Below are positions 23,671-30,950 of a stretch of DNA of 32,992 nt, piece by piece. This stretch comes from JAABSP01 sp011390135 (GTDB lineage: Bacteria > Desulfobacterota > Desulfobacteria > Desulfobacterales > JAABSP01), in NCBI GenBank assembly GCA_011390135.1, contig JAABSZ010000018.1:1-32992 (forward strand), given 5' to 3'. The position numbers and the translations under genes were made by a program. The notes under the pieces were generated by a model, which saw only the letters and a program-made list of their open reading frames with translations, was not told the origin of the DNA and did no database searches. The stretch's first letter is position 1. Every line of letters starts with the position of its first letter.

Positions 23671-24831
23671 ATGCTTGAACTAACGATAAAAGGAAGCAAG
23701 AGATACACGATCTGGGTCCTGATTCTGCTGGCCGTTATCGGCGTCGGCATGGGGACGTATCTGTGGCAGTTCCAGGAGGGTCTGGGAATCACCGGCCTGA
23801 GCCGGGATGTCTCCTGGGGCTTTTACATCGCACAGCTCACCTTTCTGGTGGGGGTCGCGGCATCGGCTGTGATGGTGGTGCTGCCCTATTATCTGCACAA
23901 CTACAAGGCCTTCGGCCGGGTAACGATTCTGGGCGAGTTCCTGGCGATCCCGTCGGTGCTCATGTGCCTGCTCTTCGTCCTGGTGGACCTGGGGCAGCCG
24001 ATGCGGATGCTCAACGTGATCTTCTATCCCACGCCGAGGTCCGTGCTCTTCTGGGATATGGTGGTTCTGAACGGGTATCTCTTTTTGAACCTGATCATCG
24101 GCTGGAACGTGCTGGAGGCCGAGCGGAACCAGGTGGCCCCGCCCAAGTGGGTGAAGCCCTTAATCTATCTCTCCATCCCCTGGGCCGTCTCGATCCATAC
24201 GGTCACGGCCTTCCTCTATGCGGGTCTGCCCGGAAGAGGCTTCTGGATGACTGCGATCATGGCGCCCCGGTTTCTCTCGTCCGCGTTTGCGGCAGGTCCG
24301 TCGCTGCTGATCCTTCTCTGCCTGCTGATCCGGAAGATATCCAAGTTCGATCCGGGCCGGGAGCAGATCCAGAGCCTGGCCAAGATCGTCACCTACGCGA
24401 TCATGCTCAATGTCTTCTTTCTGCTCTGCGAGGTCTTCACGGTCTTCTACAGCCAGATCCCCGAGCATATGGATCACTTCAAGTATCTCTTCGTCGGCCT
24501 CAAGGGGCACGGCGCTCTGATTCCCTGGATGTGGACTTCCATGAGCCTGATGGTCTTTGCCATCATCATGCTGCTGATCCCGTCGGTGAGGAGAAACGAG
24601 AAGACGCTGGCCATCGCGTGTGTCGCGATCTTCATCGGAACCTGGATCGACAAGGGGCTGGGGCTGATCTCCGCGGGCTTCGTGCCCAACCCGCTCCACC
24701 ATGTCAATGAGTACATCCCCACGGTTCCGGAGATCATGATCACTATCGGCGTCTATGCGATCGGGGCACTGGTGCTGACGCTGCTCTACAAGATGGCCAT
24801 CTCCATCAAGGAGGAGGTTGCGGCAGCTTAA
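23671..24831 (+). CDS. dsrP: DsrP, NrfD-family menaquinone-reactive membrane subunit
   Basis: 386 residues, about ten membrane helices, NrfD/PsrC family. Motifs: WGFYIAQLTFLVGVAASAV in the second helix, DLGQPMRMLNV, and LFWDMVVLNGYLFLNL. It is the quinone-reactive partner of DsrO/DsrJ in the periplasmic branch of the complex. The start is the ATG at 23671, 7 bp after the dsrO stop, with GAGGGAG just upstream; the open frame reaches back to 23464 only by overlapping dsrO in another frame. Last gene of the operon; a strong terminator follows 37 bp later. Confidence 0.96.
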   Translation: MLELTIKGSKRYTIWVLILLAVIGVGMGTYLWQFQEGLGITGLSRDVSWGFYIAQLTFLVGVAASAVMVVLPYYLHNYKAFGRVTILGEFLAIPSVLMCLLFVLVDLGQPMRMLNVIFYPTPRSVLFWDMVVLNGYLFLNLIIGWNVLEAERNQVAPPKWVKPLIYLSIPWAVSIHTVTAFLYAGLPGRGFWMTAIMAPRFLSSAFAAGPSLLILLCLLIRKISKFDPGREQIQSLAKIVTYAIMLNVFFLLCEVFTVFYSQIPEHMDHFKYLFVGLKGHGALIPWMWTSMSLMVFAIIMLLIPSVRRNEKTLAIACVAIFIGTWIDKGLGLISAGFVPNPLHHVNEYIPTVPEIMITIGVYAIGALVLTLLYKMAISIKEEVAAA

Positions 24832-24868
24832 AAGCAGTAGTTTAAAAATGGGAAGATGAAGGAAGCGG

Positions 24869-24917
24869 AAAGGGCTCCTTCCGGGCGATAAATTTTATGC
24901 CGGAAGGAGCCCTTTTT
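24869..24917 (+). terminator. Rho-independent terminator of the dsr operon
   Basis: Perfect 16-bp inverted repeat: arms 24869-24884 (AAAGGGCTCCTTCCGG) and 24900-24915, 15-base loop, then the T-run to 24917. The A-tract at the left arm makes it usable for the opposite strand as well. Confidence 0.93.
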
Positions 24918-25054
24918 CGTGATTCTCTATTTGTAACTTTTTGGTCGTAACTTTTGAGTCCGGTGAGTCCGGGGACCGTTTCAGGAAACGGCTGCCTCTG
25001 GATTGCAGAATCTGCTAAGACCGCGCTGCCAAGAGATCAAAGATCATTCAAAGA
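24918..25054. repeat. Intergenic palindromes between dsr terminator and terB-like gene
   Basis: No gene. It holds a perfect palindrome CCGTTTC-AG-GAAACGG at 24976-24991, a shorter one (GCAGA-A-TCTGC, around 25005), and the 11-bp tandem duplication AAAGATCATTC at 25039-25060 that overlaps the stop codon of the minus-strand gene. The palindromes lack a T-run on either strand; role unknown. Confidence 0.5.
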
Positions 25055-25501
25055 TCATTCGATGCCGAATTCCGAAGGATTCAGCCCCAGCTCATAGCAG
25101 ATCTCTTTGACCACGGCCTGCTCGTCCGGGTCGAAATCCCCGTCGGCCGCGCCGATGGCCGCACAGACCCGCACCAGCAATCTCGCCTCGTCCGATTTCT
25201 TCTTGATCTTGCCGATGCTCTTCAAGGCTTCGGCCTTTCCGATGGAATGGTCGAACTCGAAGCTTTTCACATGCTTTTCAAAGCTGTCGATGACTTTTGC
25301 CATGTCAAAGACGCTCAGGCCCTCGTTTCGCTGGATGAAGCCGGCCATCTTGGCCTTCTCCTCGGGCTTGATGATCCCGTCGGCATAGGCCACCAGCGCA
25401 CAGCCCGCGGTCACCGCCTCCATGAAATTCTTGCTCTTGAAGCGCTTGACCTCGTCCTTGGCATTCGTTGTCTGTGTTTTCAGCCAGTCCAGTACGCCCA
25501 T
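25055..25501 (-). CDS. TerB-like (tellurite-resistance family) protein
   Basis: 148-residue, soluble, all-helical TerB-fold protein. Two internal repeats each have an acidic loop: VAYADGIIKPEEK (37-49) and IGAADGDFDPDEQ (116-128), the metal-binding-like motifs of the family. The N-terminus MGVLDWLKTQTTNAKDEVKRF is common in bacterial stand-alone TerB proteins. The name reflects homology; resistance to tellurite is not implied, and no terA, C, D or Z genes are nearby. Perfect ribosome site AAGGAGG 4 bases before the ATG. Apparently a single-gene unit, 160 bp from gatB. Confidence 0.87.
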   Translation of the reverse strand: MGVLDWLKTQTTNAKDEVKRFKSKNFMEAVTAGCALVAYADGIIKPEEKAKMAGFIQRNEGLSVFDMAKVIDSFEKHVKSFEFDHSIGKAEALKSIGKIKKKSDEARLLVRVCAAIGAADGDFDPDEQAVVKEICYELGLNPSEFGIE

Positions 25502-25661
25502 CTTACCTCCTTACGGTTTTTGAGGGAACAATTCTATCGGAAAAAAAATCTTCCATATATCCATGACAGAGTATAATCATCTTCAAAGAATCGTAAACCG
25601 GATCGGGATAAGAACCGCGTTGAACCGGAAGTCATCGACAGACCCTGTCCCTTCAGGTTTT

Positions 25662-27092
25662 TTATCCCTCCAGCTTTTTTTGTAGCAGCTCGTTGACCAG
25701 CCTCGGGTTGGCCTTGCCTTTGGTCTTCTTCATCACCTGCCCTACGAAAAAGCCGATCAGCTTCTTTTTGCCGCCCCGGTATGATGCCACCTCGTCCGGA
25801 TTTGCCGCCAATATCTCATCCACCGTCGGCTCCAGTGCAGAAGTGTCCGAAACCTGGACCAGTCCCTTCTCCTCCACGATGGTCTTTGCCGGTTTTCCGG
25901 TCCGGGCCATCTCGTCGAAGACGCTCTTAGCTATCTTTCCGCTGATGATGCCGTCGTCGATCATTTTGAGCAGATTTCCCAGCTCTTCGGGGGGAATGGG
26001 AGATTCTTCGATGGTCTTCCCCTCGGCATTGAGAAGCCCCAGAAGGGTTCCCATGATCCAGTTGCCGGCCGGCTTGGGATTTGGATAGACCGAAAGACAT
26101 GCTTCGAAGTAGTCCGCAATCTCCTTTGCCGATGTCAGCACTTGGGCATCCATCTCCGGAAGATCGTACTGGGAGATGAAGCGTCCCCGTCTCGCCTCTG
26201 GAAGCTCGGGAAGTTCGGACATGACCCGTTCGATCCACGCCTCGTCGATCTCCAGGGGCAGCAGGTCCGGGTCCGGGAAGTACCGGTAGTCATGGGCCTC
26301 CTCCTTGCTCCGCATGGAGGTGGTGACGTTCCGGTTCGGGTCCCAGAGCCGGGTCTCCTGCACTACTTTCCCGCCCTCTGCGATCAGCTCGATCTGGCGG
26401 CGGATCTCGTACTGAATCGCCTTTTCCACATTTTTGAAGGAGTTGAGGTTCTTCAGCTCGGTCCGGGTGCCGAAGGTCGAAGCGCCCCCCGGCATGACCG
26501 AGACATTCGCGTCGCACCGGAAACTTCCCTCCTCCATGTTCCCGTCTCCGATGGCCAGATACCGGATGATTGCCCGGAGGCGGCGGAGATATGCCCCGGC
26601 CTCTTCTGCCGAGCGGATGTCCGGCTCGCTCACGATCTCCATTAGCGGGACCCCGGTGCGGTTCAGGTCCACCTTGCTGAAGGGAAGGTCCGGATGGTGG
26701 ATCAGCTTTCCCGCGTCCTCCTCCATATGGATCCGGGTGATCCCGATTCGCTTTTTCGAGCCGTTGCTCCCGATCACCAGATGGCCCCCGGTCGCGATGG
26801 GCAGCTCATATTGGGATATCTGGTATCCCTTGGGCAGATCCGGGTAGAAGTAGTTCTTCCGGGCGAAGCGGCTGATAGGCTGGACAGTGCAGTCCGTGGC
26901 CAGCGCCATCCGCAGGGTATATTCCACCACCTTTCTGTTCAGCACCGGCAGCACCCCGGGCATCCCGAGGCAGACCGGACAGACATGGGTGTTGGGCGGC
27001 GCGCCGAACCGGGTCGAACAGGGGCAGAATATCTTGGTCTCGGTGTTGAGCTGGGCGTGAACCTCCAGCCCGATAACTGATTCGAACTCCAT
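25662..27092 (-). CDS. gatB: Aspartyl/glutamyl-tRNA(Asn/Gln) amidotransferase subunit B
   Basis: 476 residues, full length. GatB activates the mischarged Glu-tRNA(Gln)/Asp-tRNA(Asn) for amidation by ammonia from GatA. N-terminal kinase-like domain with ESVIGLEVHAQL and the zinc site Cys23, 25, 38 and 41 (CPCSTRFG..THVCPVC); GSFRCDANVSV in the middle; the C-terminal YqeY-like tail (from about 330) with NPDEVASYRGGKKKLIGFFVGQVMK. gatA and gatC are not in the window. The 6-bp gap to the S1 gene upstream indicates a shared transcript. No clear terminator after the stop. Confidence 0.98.
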   Translation of the reverse strand: MEFESVIGLEVHAQLNTETKIFCPCSTRFGAPPNTHVCPVCLGMPGVLPVLNRKVVEYTLRMALATDCTVQPISRFARKNYFYPDLPKGYQISQYELPIATGGHLVIGSNGSKKRIGITRIHMEEDAGKLIHHPDLPFSKVDLNRTGVPLMEIVSEPDIRSAEEAGAYLRRLRAIIRYLAIGDGNMEEGSFRCDANVSVMPGGASTFGTRTELKNLNSFKNVEKAIQYEIRRQIELIAEGGKVVQETRLWDPNRNVTTSMRSKEEAHDYRYFPDPDLLPLEIDEAWIERVMSELPELPEARRGRFISQYDLPEMDAQVLTSAKEIADYFEACLSVYPNPKPAGNWIMGTLLGLLNAEGKTIEESPIPPEELGNLLKMIDDGIISGKIAKSVFDEMARTGKPAKTIVEEKGLVQVSDTSALEPTVDEILAANPDEVASYRGGKKKLIGFFVGQVMKKTKGKANPRLVNELLQKKLEG

Positions 27093-27098
27093 GATGGC

Positions 27099-28583
27099 CT
27101 ACTGCTTTCTCTTCTTTTCGTTCATGGCCTGCTGCAGCTTCTCTCCGAGGGTTCCCAGGGAGGAAGAGGAAGGGGAAGGGGAAGCCGATGCGGCCTTGGG
27201 CTTTTCCGGCTTCACATATTTACGCCAGTCCCCTTCATCCCCCTTGTCTGTCGGAGCCAGGGTGATTTTCCGGGCTTCGGTGTCGATCTCCTCGACCACG
27301 ATGGTGATCGGCTCGCCCACCTTCAGCTTTTCGATCGATCCGGCCAAAGGCGATTTGCTGATCTTCGACTTGGGCAGAAGACCCGTGATGCCAGGCTCAA
27401 GGGTGACGAAGCAGCCGAACCGCTCCCATTTCTCCACGGTTCCGGTGATGGTTCCGCCGATGGCATATTTTTCTTTCATGCCGATCCAGGGATCGCCTTC
27501 CGCGTCACGGATGCTCAGGGAGACCCGCTTCCGGTCCGTGTCGATCTCCTTTATGAGGACATCCGTTTCCTGTCCTTCTTTGACTACATCCTGGGGCTTG
27601 ACGATTCTGCGGGTGTAGCTCATCTCGCTGATGTGGACCAGCCCTTCGATTCCGGGCGCGATCTCCACAAATGCGCCGAAATCCGCGCACCGCGTCACCT
27701 TTCCCCGGACCTTCTGGCCGGCCGAGAAGTTCTCTTCGATGCTCTCCCACGGGTCCCGTTCAACCGCCTTGATGGAAAGAGAGATCCGGGTCTCTTCGAT
27801 CCGCTCCCGGGGCTTTATGTCGAGCACCTTTACGGTAACGGTCTGGCCCGGCGAGAGGACATCCTGGGGGTGCTCCACCCTGGACCAGCTCACCTCCGAG
27901 ACATGGATCATCCCTTCGATGCCGGGGAAAAGCTCCACGAACGCACCGTAGGGGACGAGGCGCATCACCCGTCCCTCCAGTTGGGCTCCTGCGGAGAGCT
28001 TCTCTTCCATGAATTCCTTCTGGGCCTTCTCCTGCTCCTTTTTGAGCAGCGTGGACCGGCTGACCACGATGTTCCGGCCATCCTCCTCGAACCGGGTGAT
28101 CAGAAACTCGAAGACCTGTCCCGTGTACTCCTCCGGGGTCTCCACATACCGGATGTCGATCTGGCTGATGGGGCAGAAGGCTCTTCGGCCCAGCAGATCG
28201 ATGTGGAAGCCGCCCTTGCAGGGCGCCTTGACCTTCCCCTCGACGGGCGTGCCGGTCTCATGGGCCTCCTGCAGCATGTTCAGTCCGCCGACGCCGGAGA
28301 TGGCCCGGGAAAGACGGATCTCGTTCTCCTCTGCGGCCACCACATACAGTTCGACAGTATCCCCTACGGAAAGCGGAAGCTCGCCGTTCTCATCCACCAG
28401 TTCCGACTTCTCCACCGAACCGTCGATCTTGGTTCCGGTATTGACAAACACGGTGTCTGCGCCGATGGAGATGATCTCTCCGGTGACTTTATCTCCGACC
28501 TGCAGCTCTCCTTCCTCCCCGTCACCGGAGTAGGATTCCACCAGTTCGGCAAAGCTTTTGCTTTCGTTCTCCTCCGACATCAT
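27099..28583 (-). CDS. Five-domain S1 RNA-binding protein (ribosomal protein S1-like)
   Basis: 494 residues with five S1 (OB-fold) repeats at about 27-94, 111-177, 198-273, 290-359 and 376-444. Repeats 3 and 4 are nearest the canonical sequence (GAFVELFPGIEGMIHVSE; GAFVEIAPGIEGLVHISEMSY), the first two and the last are divergent. E. coli S1 has six repeats and about 557 residues, so this may be the cell's S1 or a second S1-type RNA-binding factor; I cannot tell without the rest of the genome. The Ser/Pro/Lys-rich C-terminal tail (460-494) is disordered. AGGAG lies 8 bases before the first of two adjacent ATGs. Between a small upstream gene (21-bp gap) and gatB. Confidence 0.93.
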   Translation of the reverse strand: MMSEENESKSFAELVESYSGDGEEGELQVGDKVTGEIISIGADTVFVNTGTKIDGSVEKSELVDENGELPLSVGDTVELYVVAAEENEIRLSRAISGVGGLNMLQEAHETGTPVEGKVKAPCKGGFHIDLLGRRAFCPISQIDIRYVETPEEYTGQVFEFLITRFEEDGRNIVVSRSTLLKKEQEKAQKEFMEEKLSAGAQLEGRVMRLVPYGAFVELFPGIEGMIHVSEVSWSRVEHPQDVLSPGQTVTVKVLDIKPRERIEETRISLSIKAVERDPWESIEENFSAGQKVRGKVTRCADFGAFVEIAPGIEGLVHISEMSYTRRIVKPQDVVKEGQETDVLIKEIDTDRKRVSLSIRDAEGDPWIGMKEKYAIGGTITGTVEKWERFGCFVTLEPGITGLLPKSKISKSPLAGSIEKLKVGEPITIVVEEIDTEARKITLAPTDKGDEGDWRKYVKPEKPKAASASPSPSSSSLGTLGEKLQQAMNEKKRKQ

Positions 28584-28604
28584 TTTTACTGCTCCTGAAA
28601 TTCG

Positions 28605-28850
28605 TTATTCGACGATTATCACCAGCCGCTCGGTTGCGTTCTCCACCTCGATGAGCTTTCCCTTGGGCCCCTGTTTGGCAAAAAGATTGCCCAGCTCGGA
28701 CAGCTCGATCCCCTCTTTATCCAAGGATTCTCTGGCCCTTTTGGGCAGCAGCTTCTCGGAAATATGAAGCACCGAAAGGGGAATGGAGATCTTTGTCTCC
28801 GGCTCTGTCTTGCCCGGTCTGTAAATATGTAGCTTTAACGTCTGCATCAT
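28605..28850 (-). CDS. Small protein resembling SHOCT-like/YvlB-type domain
   Basis: 81 residues. The pattern ISIPLSVLHISEKLLPKRA - GIELSELGNLF - G.LIEVEN - LVIIVE resembles the short alpha/beta domain found in YvlB-like and related proteins (IPLSLL...GID...V.I.VE). Soluble; no Cys, no membrane helix. AGGAGG lies 8 bases before the first of two adjacent ATGs. First gene of the unit with the S1 protein and gatB (minus strand). Function unknown; the family resemblance is by pattern only. Confidence 0.65.
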   Translation of the reverse strand: MMQTLKLHIYRPGKTEPETKISIPLSVLHISEKLLPKRARESLDKEGIELSELGNLFAKQGPKGKLIEVENATERLVIIVE

Positions 28851-28934
28851 TGACCTTTCCTCCTGAAATAAACCCTACGATAATCTTATCACTTTTACCA
28901 CAAACAGAAACTTTTGCAACCTGGAATCGGTGAT

Positions 28935-28961
28935 TTGTTCGGAAATAGGGCCGGTGAACAA
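28935..28961. promoter_or_regulatory. Inverted repeat in divergent promoter region
   Basis: TTGTTC (28935-28940) and GAACAA (28956-28961) with a 15-base spacer, eight bases upstream of a weak candidate promoter for the CODH unit (TTGATA at 28969-28974, 17-bp spacer, TAAAGG). It could be an operator for a dimeric regulator, but arms of six bases can arise by chance. Confidence 0.25.
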
Positions 28962-29024
28962 TCTTCAGTTGATATGGTGGGATAAATTTGTTAAAGGAGA
29001 TTTTTAGACTCAAGGGAGGTGGCT

Positions 29025-30257
29025 ATGGAATATGTCATTATAGGTAATGGGATAGCGGGGGTTTCAGCCGCAGAGAGCATTCGCCCGATCGATCGGGAAG
29101 GTCGGATAACCATGATCGGCGATGAAACCTTTCCCCCCTACTGCCGGCCCATGATCAGCATGGTGCTGGAGGGGGCGGTGGGGCCTGACAGGCTTCCCAT
29201 TCGAGGGGCCGATTTCTATGAAAGGCTCGATATCCGGCCGTTGTTGGGCGCCCGGGTCTCGGAGATCGACGTGGATGGGAAAACGGTGATCACCGAAAAG
29301 GGGGAGGCTGTTTCCTTTGATCGGCTCCTGATCGCTTCGGGCGCAGATCCGCGGCCCATTGATGCTGAAGGGCTCGATCTCGAAAACATCTTTTTCATGC
29401 GCACCGAGGCCCATGTCCGGGGAATGGAGCGGGCGCTGCCGGATGTCCGGCGGGCCCTGGTGCTTGGCGGGGGGCTGGTAGGATTCAAGGCGGCATATGG
29501 ATTGATGTGCCGCGGAATTGAAGTGACCCTGCTGATCCGATCCGGCCATCCCCTCTCCATGCAGGCCGATCCGGTCGCGGGAAAAATGATCCTCGAAAAG
29601 CTGACGGGCCGCGGCCTGGATGTCCGCACCGGCCTTACCGTAACCGCCTTTTCCGGAAAGGGTCGGGTCCGTCAGGCTCATCTCACGGACGGATCGGAGC
29701 TTCCCTGCGATCTGGCCGTGATCGGAAAAGGGGTTCTTCCTTCCCGGAGCTTTATCCCGAGAGATCATATCGATTTGGATCTGGGGGTTCTGGTGGATGA
29801 TTATCTGGAGACGAATGTGTCCGGTATCTTTGCCGCGGGAGATGTGGCCGAAACCACGGATATTGCCAGGCGCAGCCGCTGGGTCAACGCGATCTGGCCC
29901 GAAGCCGAAGCCCAGGGAAGGATCGCGGGGATGAACATGGCAGGGCAGAAGGTTCGGTATGGGGGAAGCCTCAGCCGGAATGTCATCCGGATCTTCGACA
30001 CCGATATCCTGACGGCCGGGATCGTCACCCCGAAATCGGATGCAGTTTATACGGCTATCCAAAGTAAAGATCCCCTCTACGGGACCTATCGGAAGATGGT
30101 CTTTCGGGAGGATCGGCTCGTCGGGGCCGTTCTGGTCAACCGGATCGAGCAGGGCGGAGTGCTGACAGCGCTAATCCGGAGTCAGATGCCGATCACAATC
30201 GAAAAAGAGCGGCTCCTCGATCCTTTGTTCAATGTAAAGACGCTGATGAAACAGTGA
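29025..30257 (+). CDS. FAD/NAD(P)-dependent oxidoreductase of the CODH cluster
   Basis: 410 residues, pyridine-nucleotide-disulfide-oxidoreductase fold of the NADH oxidase/rubredoxin reductase type. FAD motif IIGNGIAG (5-12), FAD-adjacent LLIASGADPRP, NAD(P) motif LGGGLVGFKAA (147-157), and GIFAAGDVAE (267-276). No redox-active CxxC or conserved peroxidatic Cys is visible in the active region; a lone Cys40 lies at PYCRP. Genes of this kind beside cooF/cooS are proposed to pass CO-derived electrons from the ferredoxin to NAD(P). The start is the ATG at 29025, 5 bases after GGAGG; the GTG at 29019 overlaps that site. First gene of the unit; cooF follows after 64 bp. Confidence 0.9.
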   Translation: MEYVIIGNGIAGVSAAESIRPIDREGRITMIGDETFPPYCRPMISMVLEGAVGPDRLPIRGADFYERLDIRPLLGARVSEIDVDGKTVITEKGEAVSFDRLLIASGADPRPIDAEGLDLENIFFMRTEAHVRGMERALPDVRRALVLGGGLVGFKAAYGLMCRGIEVTLLIRSGHPLSMQADPVAGKMILEKLTGRGLDVRTGLTVTAFSGKGRVRQAHLTDGSELPCDLAVIGKGVLPSRSFIPRDHIDLDLGVLVDDYLETNVSGIFAAGDVAETTDIARRSRWVNAIWPEAEAQGRIAGMNMAGQKVRYGGSLSRNVIRIFDTDILTAGIVTPKSDAVYTAIQSKDPLYGTYRKMVFREDRLVGAVLVNRIEQGGVLTALIRSQMPITIEKERLLDPLFNVKTLMKQ

Positions 30258-30278
30258 TCATGCCGGCTGGAAAACCAA

Positions 30279-30314
30279 GTTCGAAAAAGAGTTCAAAAAA
30301 GAGTTTGAAAAAGG
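30279..30314 (+). repeat. Three 12-bp tandem units before cooF
   Basis: GTTCGAAAAAGA, GTTCAAAAAAGA and GTTTGAAAAAGG in tandem between the oxidoreductase stop and cooF. The last unit supplies part of the AAGGAGG ribosome site. Most likely a local slippage duplication. Confidence 0.55.
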
Positions 30315-30321
30315 AGGCGCT

Positions 30322-30924
30322 ATGAAACAGGTCATGATTCATCCGGAGCGATGTGTGGGCTGTATGCAGTGCATGGCCGCATGTGCTGCTGCCCACTCCC
30401 GATCCGGACACCTATTTGCCGCAACTCTGGAATCACCGCTTCCCAAGCCGAGAATCCATGTGGGGTCGGGGCTATGGGAGGAGGGGTTTCCGAACCGGTG
30501 CCGCCACTGCGACCCCGCGCCATGTCTCTTCGCATGTCTGCCGGGCGCGATCTTCCGTGATGAAAAGACAAATACCGTGCGCGTCGATCCGGATCGGTGC
30601 ATCAACTGCGCATCCTGCGCGATGGCCTGCCCCTTCGGCGTGATCCGGTACCATGCGGTTCCCTTTGGGGAGGGGGAGAGGGTCGTTGCGGTCAAATGCG
30701 ACAACTGCATCGAACGGCAGAGCCGGGGGGAGATACCTGCCTGCGCGGAGGTCTGCAAGTCCGGAGCCTTGACCTTCGAGGAGAGCGGGGAAGCGATGAA
30801 ACGGAAGACGGATGCGGTTTCCAGGAGCGTGTCCGCCGGAGCCGAGGGCACTGAACTTCCCGAGGGATTTTCTCTGCTCAGGGCAATCAAAAAGGCCCGA
30901 CTGCAGTTGCAGGAACGAAGATAA
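30322..30924 (+). CDS. cooF: CooF-like four-cluster ferredoxin
   Basis: 200 residues with 16 Cys in four groups: 11/14/17/21, 60/63/68/72, 93/96/99/103 and 126/129/141/145, predicting four [4Fe-4S] clusters. This is the HycB/CooF/DmsB-type electron-transfer family; the length and position immediately before cooS identify it as the CODH partner. The C-terminal ~45 residues are charged and helical without Cys. No signal peptide, so cytoplasmic. It should take electrons from the CODH D-cluster and give them to the flavoprotein encoded before it or to ferredoxin. AAGGAGG lies 4 bases before the ATG. The cooS ATG begins 26 bp after the stop. Confidence 0.9.
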   Translation: MKQVMIHPERCVGCMQCMAACAAAHSRSGHLFAATLESPLPKPRIHVGSGLWEEGFPNRCRHCDPAPCLFACLPGAIFRDEKTNTVRVDPDRCINCASCAMACPFGVIRYHAVPFGEGERVVAVKCDNCIERQSRGEIPACAEVCKSGALTFEESGEAMKRKTDAVSRSVSAGAEGTELPEGFSLLRAIKKARLQLQERR

Positions 30925-30950
30925 ACATTTTATCAATGAGGAGGATATCC

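Noticed and set aside
25055..25501. Tellurite-resistance operon
   Set aside because: A lone TerB-like gene with no terACDEZ neighbours; no resistance function can be claimed.
25605..25661. Terminator after gatB
   Set aside because: Only a four-base stem (CCTG/CAGG) with a T-run on the wrong strand for gatB.
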